64,000 bases of DNA, taken from Kiloniella spongiae (GTDB lineage Bacteria; Pseudomonadota; Alphaproteobacteria; Kiloniellales; Kiloniellaceae). A program made the translations under genes and the position numbers. The notes beneath the pieces were generated by a model, which was not told the origin of the DNA, did no database searches, and saw nothing but the letters and a program-made list of their open reading frames with translations. Shown one piece after another: positions 57,041 to 64,000 of the stretch. The stretch lies in NCBI RefSeq assembly GCF_001026905.1, contig NZ_LAQL01000010.1, forward strand, positions 1 to 64,000, in the 5' to 3' direction. Position 1 is the first letter of the stretch. Each line of letters opens with the position of its first letter.

Positions 57041-58534
57041 TTACTTTGGTGGCGGCACCATCATTTGCCTGCTCAGGCGTTCTGGCGCCGGCAATTTTTT
57101 ATGTGCATCCAGTATTTTCCCTAAAACATTCAGTATTTCAGGTTTCGCGGGACAGGCTTTCCCAGCCTTCATATCAACATGCAGGACCATTTGCTCTGCT
57201 GTTGCGAGCAAACTGTTATCTTTTGAGTTGTACATTCGATGGTAAAAATGAAGACGCTTATCATCCAGACCAAGTAATTGCGTTGTCACCCGTAAAGGTT
57301 CATGAGCCGCAACTTCAAGAATGTTATTGATATGCGTTTCGACCGTATAATAAGAATTTCCATTCGCATGGTATTCAGCATTTACACCGACATAACGAAA
57401 CAGAGCATCAGAGGCATCACCAAAAACTTGCAAGTACCGGGATTCAGTCATGTGATTATTATAATCAACCCACTCAGGGTGAACCTTGTCCCCATGAAGA
57501 TCCAGCGGTCGGCTCAAATCATCCCCATCAGCCCATTCTGTAGATCCTGATGTTTGCTCGTATTGCCGTTCGTCATCTTCCTTGAGTACGTTCCCTGACG
57601 CATAGTTAAAACTACGCAAGGACTGCATAATAGAAACAAGACAGTTATCTCGTAGTTGTTCGAGATCCCGGATAGAATAACCATCTGCTTGTTGTTGCGT
57701 ACCTTCTACCATGCGATCGATAAGTTGGTCCGTCAGTTCCGGTGCTTTTAACTTTGTCCAAGGCAATTCCAGTGCTGGACCAAACTGTTCCAGCATATGG
57801 CGCATCCCCTGTTCTCCACCAGCCAGATGGAATGTAAGACAGGTTCCCATAAAAGCCCAGCGCAGGCCTGGCCCATATATTACCGCCTGGTCAATTTCAT
57901 CTGTCGTTGCAACACCATCAGCAACCATGTGCAAGGCTTCGCGCCATAAGGCTTCTTGAAGTCGGTCAGAAATATAACCTTCAATTTCCTTACGAACCTT
58001 CAGGGGCTTCATCCCGATTGAGCTATAAAACGCCATCGCGTCTTCAATAAATTGTGGTCCGGTTTTTTCACCTCCAAGAACCTCAACCAATGGCAAGAGG
58101 TAAACAGGATTGAAAGGATGTCCGATTAGGACACGTTCCGGATGGGTGCAGTCAGCCTGAATGATGGTCGGAAGCAATCCAGAAGAGCTGGAGGCAATAA
58201 TAACATCCGGGGCGGCATGTTTGCTTATTTCCGCTAAAAGATTTCTTTTCAGATCTTCCCGTTCAGGCGCATTTTCCTGAACAAAATCAGCTTTTGAAAC
58301 AGCTTCGGCGAGGCTTGTCGTAAAAGAAAGTGTGCCCTTTTCCTTACGGGGGGCGAGACTAAGCTGGTTCAAAGCTGGTTCGGCATTGGACACAACTTCC
58401 CTCAAGCCGCGTTCAGCATCGGCTGAGACATCCGTCACAACAACATCAATGCCTCGGTGGAGACATCGCGCAGCCCACCCGGCCCCAATAACACCAGCCC
58501 CAACGACAGCAACAGTTCTGATTTCACGTGCCAT
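57041..58534 (-). CDS. L-carnitine 3-dehydrogenase fused to a betainyl-CoA thioesterase
   Basis: The 497-residue protein has two domains. Residues 1 to about 320 are a 3-hydroxyacyl-CoA dehydrogenase-type fold with the NAD motif VVGAGVIGAGW (Gly12, Gly14, Gly17), ASSSSGLLPT and GHPFNPVYLLPLVEVL, typical of L-carnitine dehydrogenase. Residues from about 340 form a hotdog thioesterase with HPEWVDYNNHMTESRY (Asp357). The same fusion is known in rhizobial carnitine catabolism. There the first half oxidises carnitine to 3-dehydrocarnitine and the second hydrolyses betainyl-CoA to glycine betaine after BKACE cleavage. BKACE lies 44 bases upstream here, supporting that pathway. Confidence 0.92.
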   Translation of the reverse strand: MAREIRTVAVVGAGVIGAGWAARCLHRGIDVVVTDVSADAERGLREVVSNAEPALNQLSLAPRKEKGTLSFTTSLAEAVSKADFVQENAPEREDLKRNLLAEISKHAAPDVIIASSSSGLLPTIIQADCTHPERVLIGHPFNPVYLLPLVEVLGGEKTGPQFIEDAMAFYSSIGMKPLKVRKEIEGYISDRLQEALWREALHMVADGVATTDEIDQAVIYGPGLRWAFMGTCLTFHLAGGEQGMRHMLEQFGPALELPWTKLKAPELTDQLIDRMVEGTQQQADGYSIRDLEQLRDNCLVSIMQSLRSFNYASGNVLKEDDERQYEQTSGSTEWADGDDLSRPLDLHGDKVHPEWVDYNNHMTESRYLQVFGDASDALFRYVGVNAEYHANGNSYYTVETHINNILEVAAHEPLRVTTQLLGLDDKRLHFYHRMYNSKDNSLLATAEQMVLHVDMKAGKACPAKPEILNVLGKILDAHKKLPAPERLSRQMMVPPPK

Positions 58535-58578
58535 TTTGCAACACCCTGTTCTAATTTATTTGTCTCGTAATTATTATT

Positions 58579-59472
58579 TTAAGACTGTTTGACGGCATTG
58601 AATTTCTTACGGGCTTCTTCAGCCGTAAGCGTTTTTGCCCCCATCCGCTCAATGATTTCCTTGGCTCTGCACACCAGTTGACCGTTGGTCGCAAGGACAC
58701 CTCGCTCCAGATAGAGGTTATCTTCCAGACCTACGCGAACATGTCCGCCAAAAATTACGGACTGTGCAGCCATTGCCATTTGAGCAGGCCCAACCCCAAA
58801 AGCACCCCAGTTTGCCCCATCGGGAAGCATATTGCGCATCGCAAGCATGGTTTCGCCATTTGCTTCTGCCGCAAAAGGAATCCCTAAGCAAAGCTGAAAC
58901 AGAGGCGGTGCATCAATCAGACCTTCTGACATTAACTGCTTTGCCATCCAGATATGGCCAAATTCAAAAGCTTCGATTTCAGGCTTCACCCCCATCTTTT
59001 GAATAATAGCAGCCATTTCGCGTAACATATCCGGCGTCGAAACGTAGGCATAGTCGCTGAAATTCAATGACCCACAGTCAAAGGTACAAATTTCGGGGCG
59101 TATAGCATCAATATGTTTGAGACGGTCAATAGGACTGAGCATATCCGTTCCCGGTCCACCAACATTGGGGTTTGTTGCGTCTGGCACAAATTCTCCGCCC
59201 ATACCGGCAGTAATATTGATGACAACATCCACGCCTTTTGTCTTCATTTTGTCGCGCAGAAGTCCGACGGTTTCCTGATAGAGTTCCAGATCGTTACTGG
59301 CTTGACCAGTATCGGGGTTTCTAACATGCAAGTGGGCAATCGCAGCCCCAGCTAAAGCGGCCTCAATCGCAGCATCAGAGATTTCTTCCGGTGTTACCGG
59401 TACATTTGTATGCCGATCTTTTTTTATACCTGACCCTGTTACAGGACAGGTGATAATAACTTCACTATTCAT
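58579..59472 (-). CDS. BKACE-family beta-keto acid cleavage enzyme, probable 3-dehydrocarnitine:acetyl-CoA trimethylamine transferase
   Basis: The 297-residue DUF849/BKACE TIM barrel has the N-terminal VIITCPVTGSG, the zinc histidines in IAHLHVRNPDTG (His47 and His49), and VGLEDNLYLERG near the C-terminus. In the carnitine subgroup it cleaves 3-dehydrocarnitine with acetyl-CoA into betainyl-CoA and acetoacetate. ATG 59472 is chosen, with GAGGG 7 bases upstream; a longer frame from 59511 is less likely. It heads the operon with the carnitine dehydrogenase-thioesterase fusion and is divergent from a CdhR-like regulator, which fixes the functional subgroup by context. Confidence 0.92.
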   Translation of the reverse strand: MNSEVIITCPVTGSGIKKDRHTNVPVTPEEISDAAIEAALAGAAIAHLHVRNPDTGQASNDLELYQETVGLLRDKMKTKGVDVVINITAGMGGEFVPDATNPNVGGPGTDMLSPIDRLKHIDAIRPEICTFDCGSLNFSDYAYVSTPDMLREMAAIIQKMGVKPEIEAFEFGHIWMAKQLMSEGLIDAPPLFQLCLGIPFAAEANGETMLAMRNMLPDGANWGAFGVGPAQMAMAAQSVIFGGHVRVGLEDNLYLERGVLATNGQLVCRAKEIIERMGAKTLTAEEARKKFNAVKQS

Positions 59473-59677
59473 AATAATTCCCTCTTTGGGTAACTCCCTT
59501 TTTCGAGCCACCCTATCTATCCCGGTTATGCTATCTCGGTCATGGTTCAGTGATAGCCCAGTGATGGCCTCTTTTCTTTTCCCTCAGTTTAAGTCGGTTT
59601 CTTTTTCCCAATTTACATTTTGCACTAATTATGAAACATTTTACCAAACATCATATCTGAAATATGAGAACTACAAG
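59473..59677. promoter_or_regulatory. Divergent promoter region between BKACE and the GlxA/CdhR-type regulator
   Basis: These 205 bases separate two genes transcribed away from each other and should hold both promoters and the regulator's binding sites. An imperfect symmetric element, CATATCTGAAATATG, lies at about 59652-59666. I could not identify promoters with confidence. Confidence 0.5.
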
Positions 59678-60652
59678 ATGTATCTATTTGGAAAAGAAGC
59701 AGTATCGAAACCTCAAAAAATTGCTTTTTTGCTTGTGCCCGGTTTTTCCATGCTTTGCTTCTCATCAGCATTGGAACCCTTGCGCGCTGCCAATTTTAAA
59801 GTTGGTGAAAAAATATATGAATGGAAACTATATTCCATTCATGGCTCGACCGTACGCGCCAGTAACGGTATGGACATTAATGTTGATGCTGAAATTGCGC
59901 TGGATGACAACATTCCTGTCTTGATCATTTGCGCCAGTTATGATGTGGAAGAGAGCAATACAAAACAACTCGCCGCAATTCTACGAAGACTGCGCTCTAA
60001 AGGCACTGAATTTGGTGGCATGGATGCAGGGAGCGAAATCCTTGCCAAGGCCGGCCTTCTTGATGGCTACAAAGCAACCGTTCACTGGGAAAACTTTGAG
60101 AGCTTTACCGAGACCTACCCTAATATACAGGCTGAATTGGATCTCTATATTGTTGACCGGAACAGATTTACATCAGGCGGCGGCACAACCAGCCTGGACA
60201 TGATGTTACAACTCATCAGGGTTCAACACGGTTTAAAGCTATCTACGGATGTCGCAGATATATTTATTTATCAAAGGTTTCGCGAAGGAAACAACCCACA
60301 ACGACTGATTTCCAACAACCCACAGATCCGGAATAATAAAGTCCTGACCAAAGCAATTGAAACGATGGAAGCAACCATAGAAACGCCATTGCTGATTACA
60401 GAGCTCGCAGAACAGATTGGCTCTACTGTCAGAGAGCTTGAGCGACTTTTCAAGAAGCATCTAAAGACATCGCCAGCAAACTATTACAGGAACCATCGAC
60501 TGGATATAGCACAGAGATTGTTGAAGCAAACCGATCTATCCATCCTCGACATTGCTATTCGATGCGGCTTTAACTCTGCAACATCATTTGCCCGGAGTTA
60601 TCGCAATCGTTTTGGCCAAGCACCTAAAACAAGCCGGCGTATCGTATCTTAA
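59678..60652 (+). CDS. cdhR: GlxA/CdhR-family transcriptional regulator (DJ-1/PfpI domain plus AraC HTH)
   Basis: The 324-residue protein has an N-terminal amidotransferase-like sensory domain (KIAFLLVPGFSMLCFSSALEPLRAAN, later GGMDAGSEILAKAGLLDG). Its C-terminal AraC-type double helix-turn-helix includes ITELAEQIGSTVRELERLF and IAIRCGFNSATSFARSYRNRFG. CdhR-type activators of carnitine genes and GbdR of glycine betaine genes belong to this family. ATG 59678 starts the family sequence; an open frame extends 76 codons upstream without family resemblance. Divergent placement from BKACE supports control of the carnitine operon. Confidence 0.88.
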   Translation: MYLFGKEAVSKPQKIAFLLVPGFSMLCFSSALEPLRAANFKVGEKIYEWKLYSIHGSTVRASNGMDINVDAEIALDDNIPVLIICASYDVEESNTKQLAAILRRLRSKGTEFGGMDAGSEILAKAGLLDGYKATVHWENFESFTETYPNIQAELDLYIVDRNRFTSGGGTTSLDMMLQLIRVQHGLKLSTDVADIFIYQRFREGNNPQRLISNNPQIRNNKVLTKAIETMEATIETPLLITELAEQIGSTVRELERLFKKHLKTSPANYYRNHRLDIAQRLLKQTDLSILDIAIRCGFNSATSFARSYRNRFGQAPKTSRRIVS

Positions 60653-60771
60653 TAACGTGATTAACATAATACATATAAGCATTTGACATTTATATGAATT
60701 ATCTAATCACCAAATAAATTTATTTACTGTTTCTAACGACTAAAATTTCTTCTTCATTCGTTTAAACTTGC

Positions 60772-60793
60772 ATTAGTTTCATTTGCAACTAAT
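60772..60793. promoter_or_regulatory. Third copy of the MarR-type operator, upstream of the VOC-FAH pair
   Basis: TTAGTTTCATTTGCAACTAA (60773-60792) is an imperfect palindrome agreeing with the core upstream of dctP at 16 of 20 positions. It lies about 137 bases before the VOC gene. It joins this pair to the hppD and TRAP-marR-maiA units about 27 kb away. Confidence 0.6.
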
Positions 60794-60929
60794 ATTATAT
60801 ATCATGATACAGGATTGAGAAAATAGAGGTGTTACCCCTCTTATTTTCACAGTGAATTTGCGGGTAAGTTTTCAGAACTATCCAGAAGAATGTCCAGAAA
60901 CAATGCAAAGAATAATGCGAGGCTTAGAC

Positions 60930-61466
60930 ATGAAAATAGAACAAATCCACCACGTCGCCTATCGATGTAAAGATGCGAAAGAAACTGTTGAATGGTATGG
61001 TAAATACCTCAATATGGATTTTATTCTCGCAATCGCTGAAAACGAAGTCCCTTCGACAAAAGCCCCTGATCCTTATATGCATATCTTTCTGGATGCGGGG
61101 AAAGGATCCATTCTGGCCTTTTTCGAAATCCCCAATTCTCCGCCAATGGGCAAAGACCCCAATACACCTGAATGGGTACAGCACTTAGCACTATCCGTAG
61201 CGACAATGGACGAAATGCTGAGCGTTAAAAGCAAACTCGAAGCGGACGGCATTGATGTATTAGGACCAACGGATCACACTCTTTTTCAATCAATATACTT
61301 TTTTGACCCAAGTGGTCATCGCATTGAATTGGCCGTTAATACGGCAACACCGGATATGAGCAAAAAGCTCGACGACGTCAAATGGCAGATGCTTGAAGAA
61401 TGGTCCAAAACCAAAAAAGCCCCAACGCACGCTGATTGGATGCATCAAAAAGAACTTTCCTCATAA
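60930..61466 (+). CDS. VOC-superfamily metalloenzyme, part of the tyrosine/homogentisate regulon
   Basis: The 178-residue protein has two beta-alpha-beta-beta-beta modules. Likely metal ligands are His8 (IHHVAY), Glu66 (AFFEIPN), His85 (WVQHLAL) and Glu133 (GHRIELAV), followed by a C-terminal tail. A His-Glu-His-Glu set is more like glyoxalase I-type isomerases and lyases than ring-cleaving dioxygenases, though the family is broad. ATG 60930 is chosen, with GAGG 8 bases upstream; longer frames exist. It lies 36 bases before fumarylacetoacetase and behind the shared operator, so it acts on some metabolite of the tyrosine route. The reaction is unknown to me. Confidence 0.82.
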   Translation: MKIEQIHHVAYRCKDAKETVEWYGKYLNMDFILAIAENEVPSTKAPDPYMHIFLDAGKGSILAFFEIPNSPPMGKDPNTPEWVQHLALSVATMDEMLSVKSKLEADGIDVLGPTDHTLFQSIYFFDPSGHRIELAVNTATPDMSKKLDDVKWQMLEEWSKTKKAPTHADWMHQKELSS

Positions 61467-61502
61467 GTTACGATTAATAGCTTAAAAACTACGGTTTATA
61501 AA

Positions 61503-62522
61503 ATGAAACTCGCTACCTATAAAAATGGCACCAGAGATGGTGAGCTTGTTGTTGTCAGTCGCGACTTGAAAAAGTGCGTTAAGGCCACGGCAATTGCCCC
61601 AACCTTGCAATCAGCATTGGACGATTGGAACAATACCTACTCTCAATTGGAAGCACTCTATCAATCTCTCAATAGTGGTAATCTGACAGATAGTTTTGAT
61701 TTTGAAGAACCTGCATGCGCATCCCCTCTTCCACGGTCTTACCAGTGGGCAGACGGTTCTGCTTATGTAAATCATGTTGAACTAGTCAGAAAAGCAAGAG
61801 GAGCCGAACTACCGGATAGTTTTTGGACAGATCCCTTGATGTATCAAGGGGGGTCGGACAGCTTTATTGGTCCAAGGGACGATATTGCTTTGGGATCAGA
61901 AAGTTGGGGCATTGATTTTGAAGCAGAGATAGCTGTGATTACAGATGACATGCCCATGGGTACATCCCCTAAAAAAGCAGCAGATCACATCAAGCTTTTG
62001 ATGCTGGTCAACGATGTCTCATTGCGCGGGTTAATTCCGGCAGAACTGGCAAAAGGCTTCGGCTTTTTTCAATCCAAACCGTCCAGTGCCTTTTCCCCTG
62101 TCACCATAACACCTGACGAACTAGGATCAGCATGGAAAAACGGCAAGATTCATCTGCCCCTACTCTCGGCACTAAACGGTGAACTTTTCGGAAAACCAGA
62201 AGCTGGCGAAGATATGACGTTTGATTTTCCAACGATCGTTTCTCATGCGGCAAAAACGCGCCCACTAGGAGCTGGTACAATTGTTGGTTCCGGAACCGTT
62301 TCCAACAAACTGGATGGTGGCCCCGGTAAACATGTGAACGATGGTGGTGTTGGCTATTCCTGTATTGCAGAAGTTCGCATGATTGAAACAATTAATTCAG
62401 GATCTCCTCAAACTCCCTTTATGAAGTTTGGCGATACCATTTCGATTGAAATGCTGGACAAAGAAGGCCAATCAATCTTTGGGAAAATTAATCAAAAAGT
62501 TGTAGAATATTCTATCTCGTAA
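61503..62522 (+). CDS. fahA: Fumarylacetoacetate hydrolase
   Basis: The 339-residue enzyme splits fumarylacetoacetate into fumarate and acetoacetate, the last step of tyrosine breakdown. It has the bacterial N-terminus MKLATYKNGTRDGELVVVSRD. Metal-site acidic residues appear in WGIDFEAEIAVI, followed by LVNDVSLRGLIPAE, FQSKPSSAFSPV and the C-terminal GAGTIVGSGTVSN. Separation from hppD and maiA by about 27 kb is unusual but is bridged by the shared upstream palindrome. It lies 36 bases after the VOC gene and before a terminator. Confidence 0.9.
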   Translation: MKLATYKNGTRDGELVVVSRDLKKCVKATAIAPTLQSALDDWNNTYSQLEALYQSLNSGNLTDSFDFEEPACASPLPRSYQWADGSAYVNHVELVRKARGAELPDSFWTDPLMYQGGSDSFIGPRDDIALGSESWGIDFEAEIAVITDDMPMGTSPKKAADHIKLLMLVNDVSLRGLIPAELAKGFGFFQSKPSSAFSPVTITPDELGSAWKNGKIHLPLLSALNGELFGKPEAGEDMTFDFPTIVSHAAKTRPLGAGTIVGSGTVSNKLDGGPGKHVNDGGVGYSCIAEVRMIETINSGSPQTPFMKFGDTISIEMLDKEGQSIFGKINQKVVEYSIS

Positions 62523-62579
62523 TGAATGCTTTATCATGTCATCAATGATAATTTATTGAAACCTCTTTTCCAAATATCT

Positions 62580-62617
62580 CTAAAACAGCTCTGAAGTAAA
62601 ATTCAGAGCTGTTTTAG
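62580..62617 (+). terminator. Terminator after fumarylacetoacetate hydrolase
   Basis: CTAAAACAGCTCTGAA at 62580-62595 pairs perfectly over 16 bp with its complement at 62602-62617 (loop GTAAAA). The 3' arm carries TTTTAG. Being A/T-rich at the base, it could work in both directions. Confidence 0.85.
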
Positions 62618-63013
62618 TATATCACTACTGAAATAATACATACTTTGCTCTCTCCCAGTGGGTCAAGAAGATCTCACAATCAAAATCCTATCTGTTTTCT
62701 CAAATCATTTAGTAGGATTTGCCTATCAAAATCTGTTATACTCACAAGCAAAACAGCAAGTGGTCGTATTTACCACATTTTGCTGCGCTGATCGGCATAC
62801 CCCTGATTTACAGGGCGTATATACAGCACATGGTATGCAAAATTTTGAAATTTTGTGCTGCAATTGGCTGGTAATTGAACACCAAATTACTTTTTAGGCT
62901 CTGGATTATTCCAATTAAGCCTATTTCTTACGATTGACAACAATCGGCAGATCGTGTGCATTCACCACGCCCAGCAGGCCATCACTATTGAGTAACACAG
63001 GGAATTTAATATC
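62618..63013. other. Intergenic region upstream of the class V aminotransferase gene
   Basis: About 400 bases hold no recognised gene. A 79-codon frame from GTG 62658 to 62897 exists but has no ribosome binding site or family resemblance. Three short inverted repeats occur in a row: CAAAATTT/AAATTTTG near 62838-62855, GTAATT/AATTAC near 62870-62890 followed by TTTTT, and TAGGCT/AGCCTA near 62896-62921. A possible -35 box TTGACA (62934-62939) with a 17-base spacer to TGCATT lies after them. Confidence 0.45.
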
Positions 63014-64000
63014 ATGGTATCGATTGATGACCTAAAGGCACAACGCGATGCGTCCTTGGCAGTCACCGCAAAAGGTGCTCCAACAAGAACGTCTAACCAG
63101 TTCTTTGGCGTAGGCCCAATTACAGATATGACATCTGACGAAGTTGACGGGCGTCGCTTGCGCTTTCAGTTTGATGCATGGCTTGAAGAAAATTATGCCA
63201 AAGTAGATGATCGCGGCAATCGCATCGGTAGCTTTACGACCGCTGAAATTGGCCGCAGCATGCACCGTGGCTATCCGGCTGACAAAGTCCTGCTGGATAT
63301 GGCCCGTGAAATTCATCGTTACTTCGAATTCCCTAAAAAGAATAAAATGGCGATTGGTCTTGGTGGAGGTCACAATGGCTTTACCGTTTCCATTCTTCAT
63401 TTGATGAATGCAAACAACTCAGATCAAAAAATCTACGTAGATACACCAAAACCTGAATCCGCCGAAGGCAAAGCCGGTGGCTTCTTCCGTCAATCTTGGG
63501 GCTCCCAGATTATGGAAATGCAGAAATTTGCTGCAAATGGTGATATTGAACGTATCCATTATTCCGAAGGCGAAGGCGCGATCCCAACCGCAGCCGAGCT
63601 GAGTTCAATGGGCATTAAACTCTTCGTTGGTGTTGGTCATGAAACAACTGGTGCAACGACCTATAAAGAGTCCGAAATTATCGAACTTCTAAAGTGGATC
63701 GACGCTAATCCAGCTGAACACCACGCAATTATTGACAGTACGTCTATGCTGGGTGCGATGCCATGGGCTGAGAATGTTGTTCTTGAGGTCATGGACAAAT
63801 GTTGCATGTTCATGCCATTCCAAAAAGCGATTGGCGGTATTTCAGGTTATTTCATTGCCTCTTATACACCAGAAGCATTAGCCCTGATGAACCAGAACCA
63901 GAAAGACCCTGCCTGGGCGATCCCGCGTCAGCTTAAAATTGCTGTACCTGCGGACCCGAAAGAGCCAATGAGCAGTGAAAAAACCTGGGAACTTGGTCCG
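63014..64000 (+). CDS. Class V (SerC-like) PLP-dependent aminotransferase-like protein, truncated by window end
   Basis: An open frame runs from ATG 63014 (AGGGA about 10 bases upstream) to the window edge without a stop, giving 329 residues so far. It looks like a fold-type I aminotransferase of the class V group. It has GLGGGHNGFTVSILHLM for cofactor-phosphate binding, VGVGHETTGATT, IIDSTSMLGAMPW, with the aspartate under the pyridine ring, and a probable PLP lysine in FMPFQKAIGGISGYF. The N-terminal 60 residues (TSDEVDGRRLRFQFDAWLEENY) do not match classical phosphoserine aminotransferase. The family is therefore clear but the substrate is not. Confidence 0.75.
   Translation, partial: MVSIDDLKAQRDASLAVTAKGAPTRTSNQFFGVGPITDMTSDEVDGRRLRFQFDAWLEENYAKVDDRGNRIGSFTTAEIGRSMHRGYPADKVLLDMAREIHRYFEFPKKNKMAIGLGGGHNGFTVSILHLMNANNSDQKIYVDTPKPESAEGKAGGFFRQSWGSQIMEMQKFAANGDIERIHYSEGEGAIPTAAELSSMGIKLFVGVGHETTGATTYKESEIIELLKWIDANPAEHHAIIDSTSMLGAMPWAENVVLEVMDKCCMFMPFQKAIGGISGYFIASYTPEALALMNQNQKDPAWAIPRQLKIAVPADPKEPMSSEKTWELGP

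Noticed and set aside
59450-59677. N-terminal extension of the CdhR-like regulator frame by 76 codons
   Set aside because: The extension has no family resemblance and covers the divergent promoter region; the family sequence starts just after ATG 59678.
60930-61466. Calling the VOC protein a homogentisate or other ring-cleaving dioxygenase
   Set aside because: The visible His-Glu-His-Glu ligand set is more like glyoxalase-type enzymes, so the dioxygenase role was kept only as a question.
62658-62897. 79-codon open frame before the class V aminotransferase gene
   Set aside because: GTG start without ribosome binding site, no recognisable family, and it runs through inverted repeats; treated as non-coding.
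63032-63400. 122-codon minus-strand frame at the right edge
   Set aside because: Antisense to the open aminotransferase frame, which has a ribosome binding site and clear PLP-enzyme motifs.

Overview
The window is a chromosomal segment of moderate to low GC content (about 43-45% by eye) from a Gram-negative bacterium, most likely an alphaproteobacterium. The best evidence is the core block parC < recO < era < rnc < lepB < acpS < spoT/rsh < rpoZ < folK and smpB < dapA, a gene order typical of Alphaproteobacteria. A bactofilin/M23 peptidase pair, TRAP transporters and a carnitine-type BKACE pathway also fit a marine or host-associated alphaproteobacterium. Genus cannot be fixed from the sequence alone.

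Layout. 1-2.4 kb: the tail of a TRAP large permease, then a MarR-GNAT fusion regulator and a BenE-type permease. 2.5-15.4 kb: housekeeping genes, nearly all on the minus strand (topoisomerase IV, recombination, ribosome/RNA processing, signal peptidase, ACP activation, stringent response, omega subunit, folate, trans-translation, lysine synthesis), with a plus-strand NYN-domain gene inside. 15.6-24.6 kb: lytic transglycosylase, haloacid dehalogenase, PLP ammonia-lyase, bactofilin with M23 peptidase, and a chemoreceptor. 24.7-32.8 kb: accessory metabolism, comprising an FGly-type sulfatase/phosphonate monoester hydrolase, a predicted periplasmic molybdenum hydroxylase with a cytochrome-like lipoprotein, and a ribokinase/nucleoside hydrolase pair.

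33-38.7 kb and 60.7-62.6 kb: two separated parts of one tyrosine/homogentisate regulon. hppD, maiA, a MarR regulator, a TRAP transporter, a VOC enzyme and fumarylacetoacetase form three transcription units. All three carry the same palindrome, close to ATAGTTTCATATGAAACTAT, upstream. Homogentisate dioxygenase itself is not in the window.

38.7-60.7 kb: an island that looks devoted to quaternary ammonium compounds. It holds a CocE-type hydrolase, an Opp/Dpp-type ABC transporter with an NPP-type phosphodiesterase, a betaine-aldehyde-type dehydrogenase with an enolase-superfamily enzyme and a LysR regulator, and a choline-dehydrogenase-like GMC enzyme. Next to these lies a probable route gamma-butyrobetaine > CoA ester > crotonobetainyl-CoA > carnitinyl-CoA > carnitine > 3-dehydrocarnitine > glycine betaine plus acetoacetate (ADP-forming CoA ligase, acyl-CoA dehydrogenase, CaiD-like hydratase, carnitine dehydrogenase-thioesterase fusion, BKACE, CdhR-like regulator). 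The window ends inside a class V aminotransferase-like gene.

I saw no rRNA, tRNA, CRISPR array, insertion sequence or phage gene. Many genes appear to start with TTG or GTG, or at an internal ATG after a good ribosome binding site; starts were chosen on that basis.
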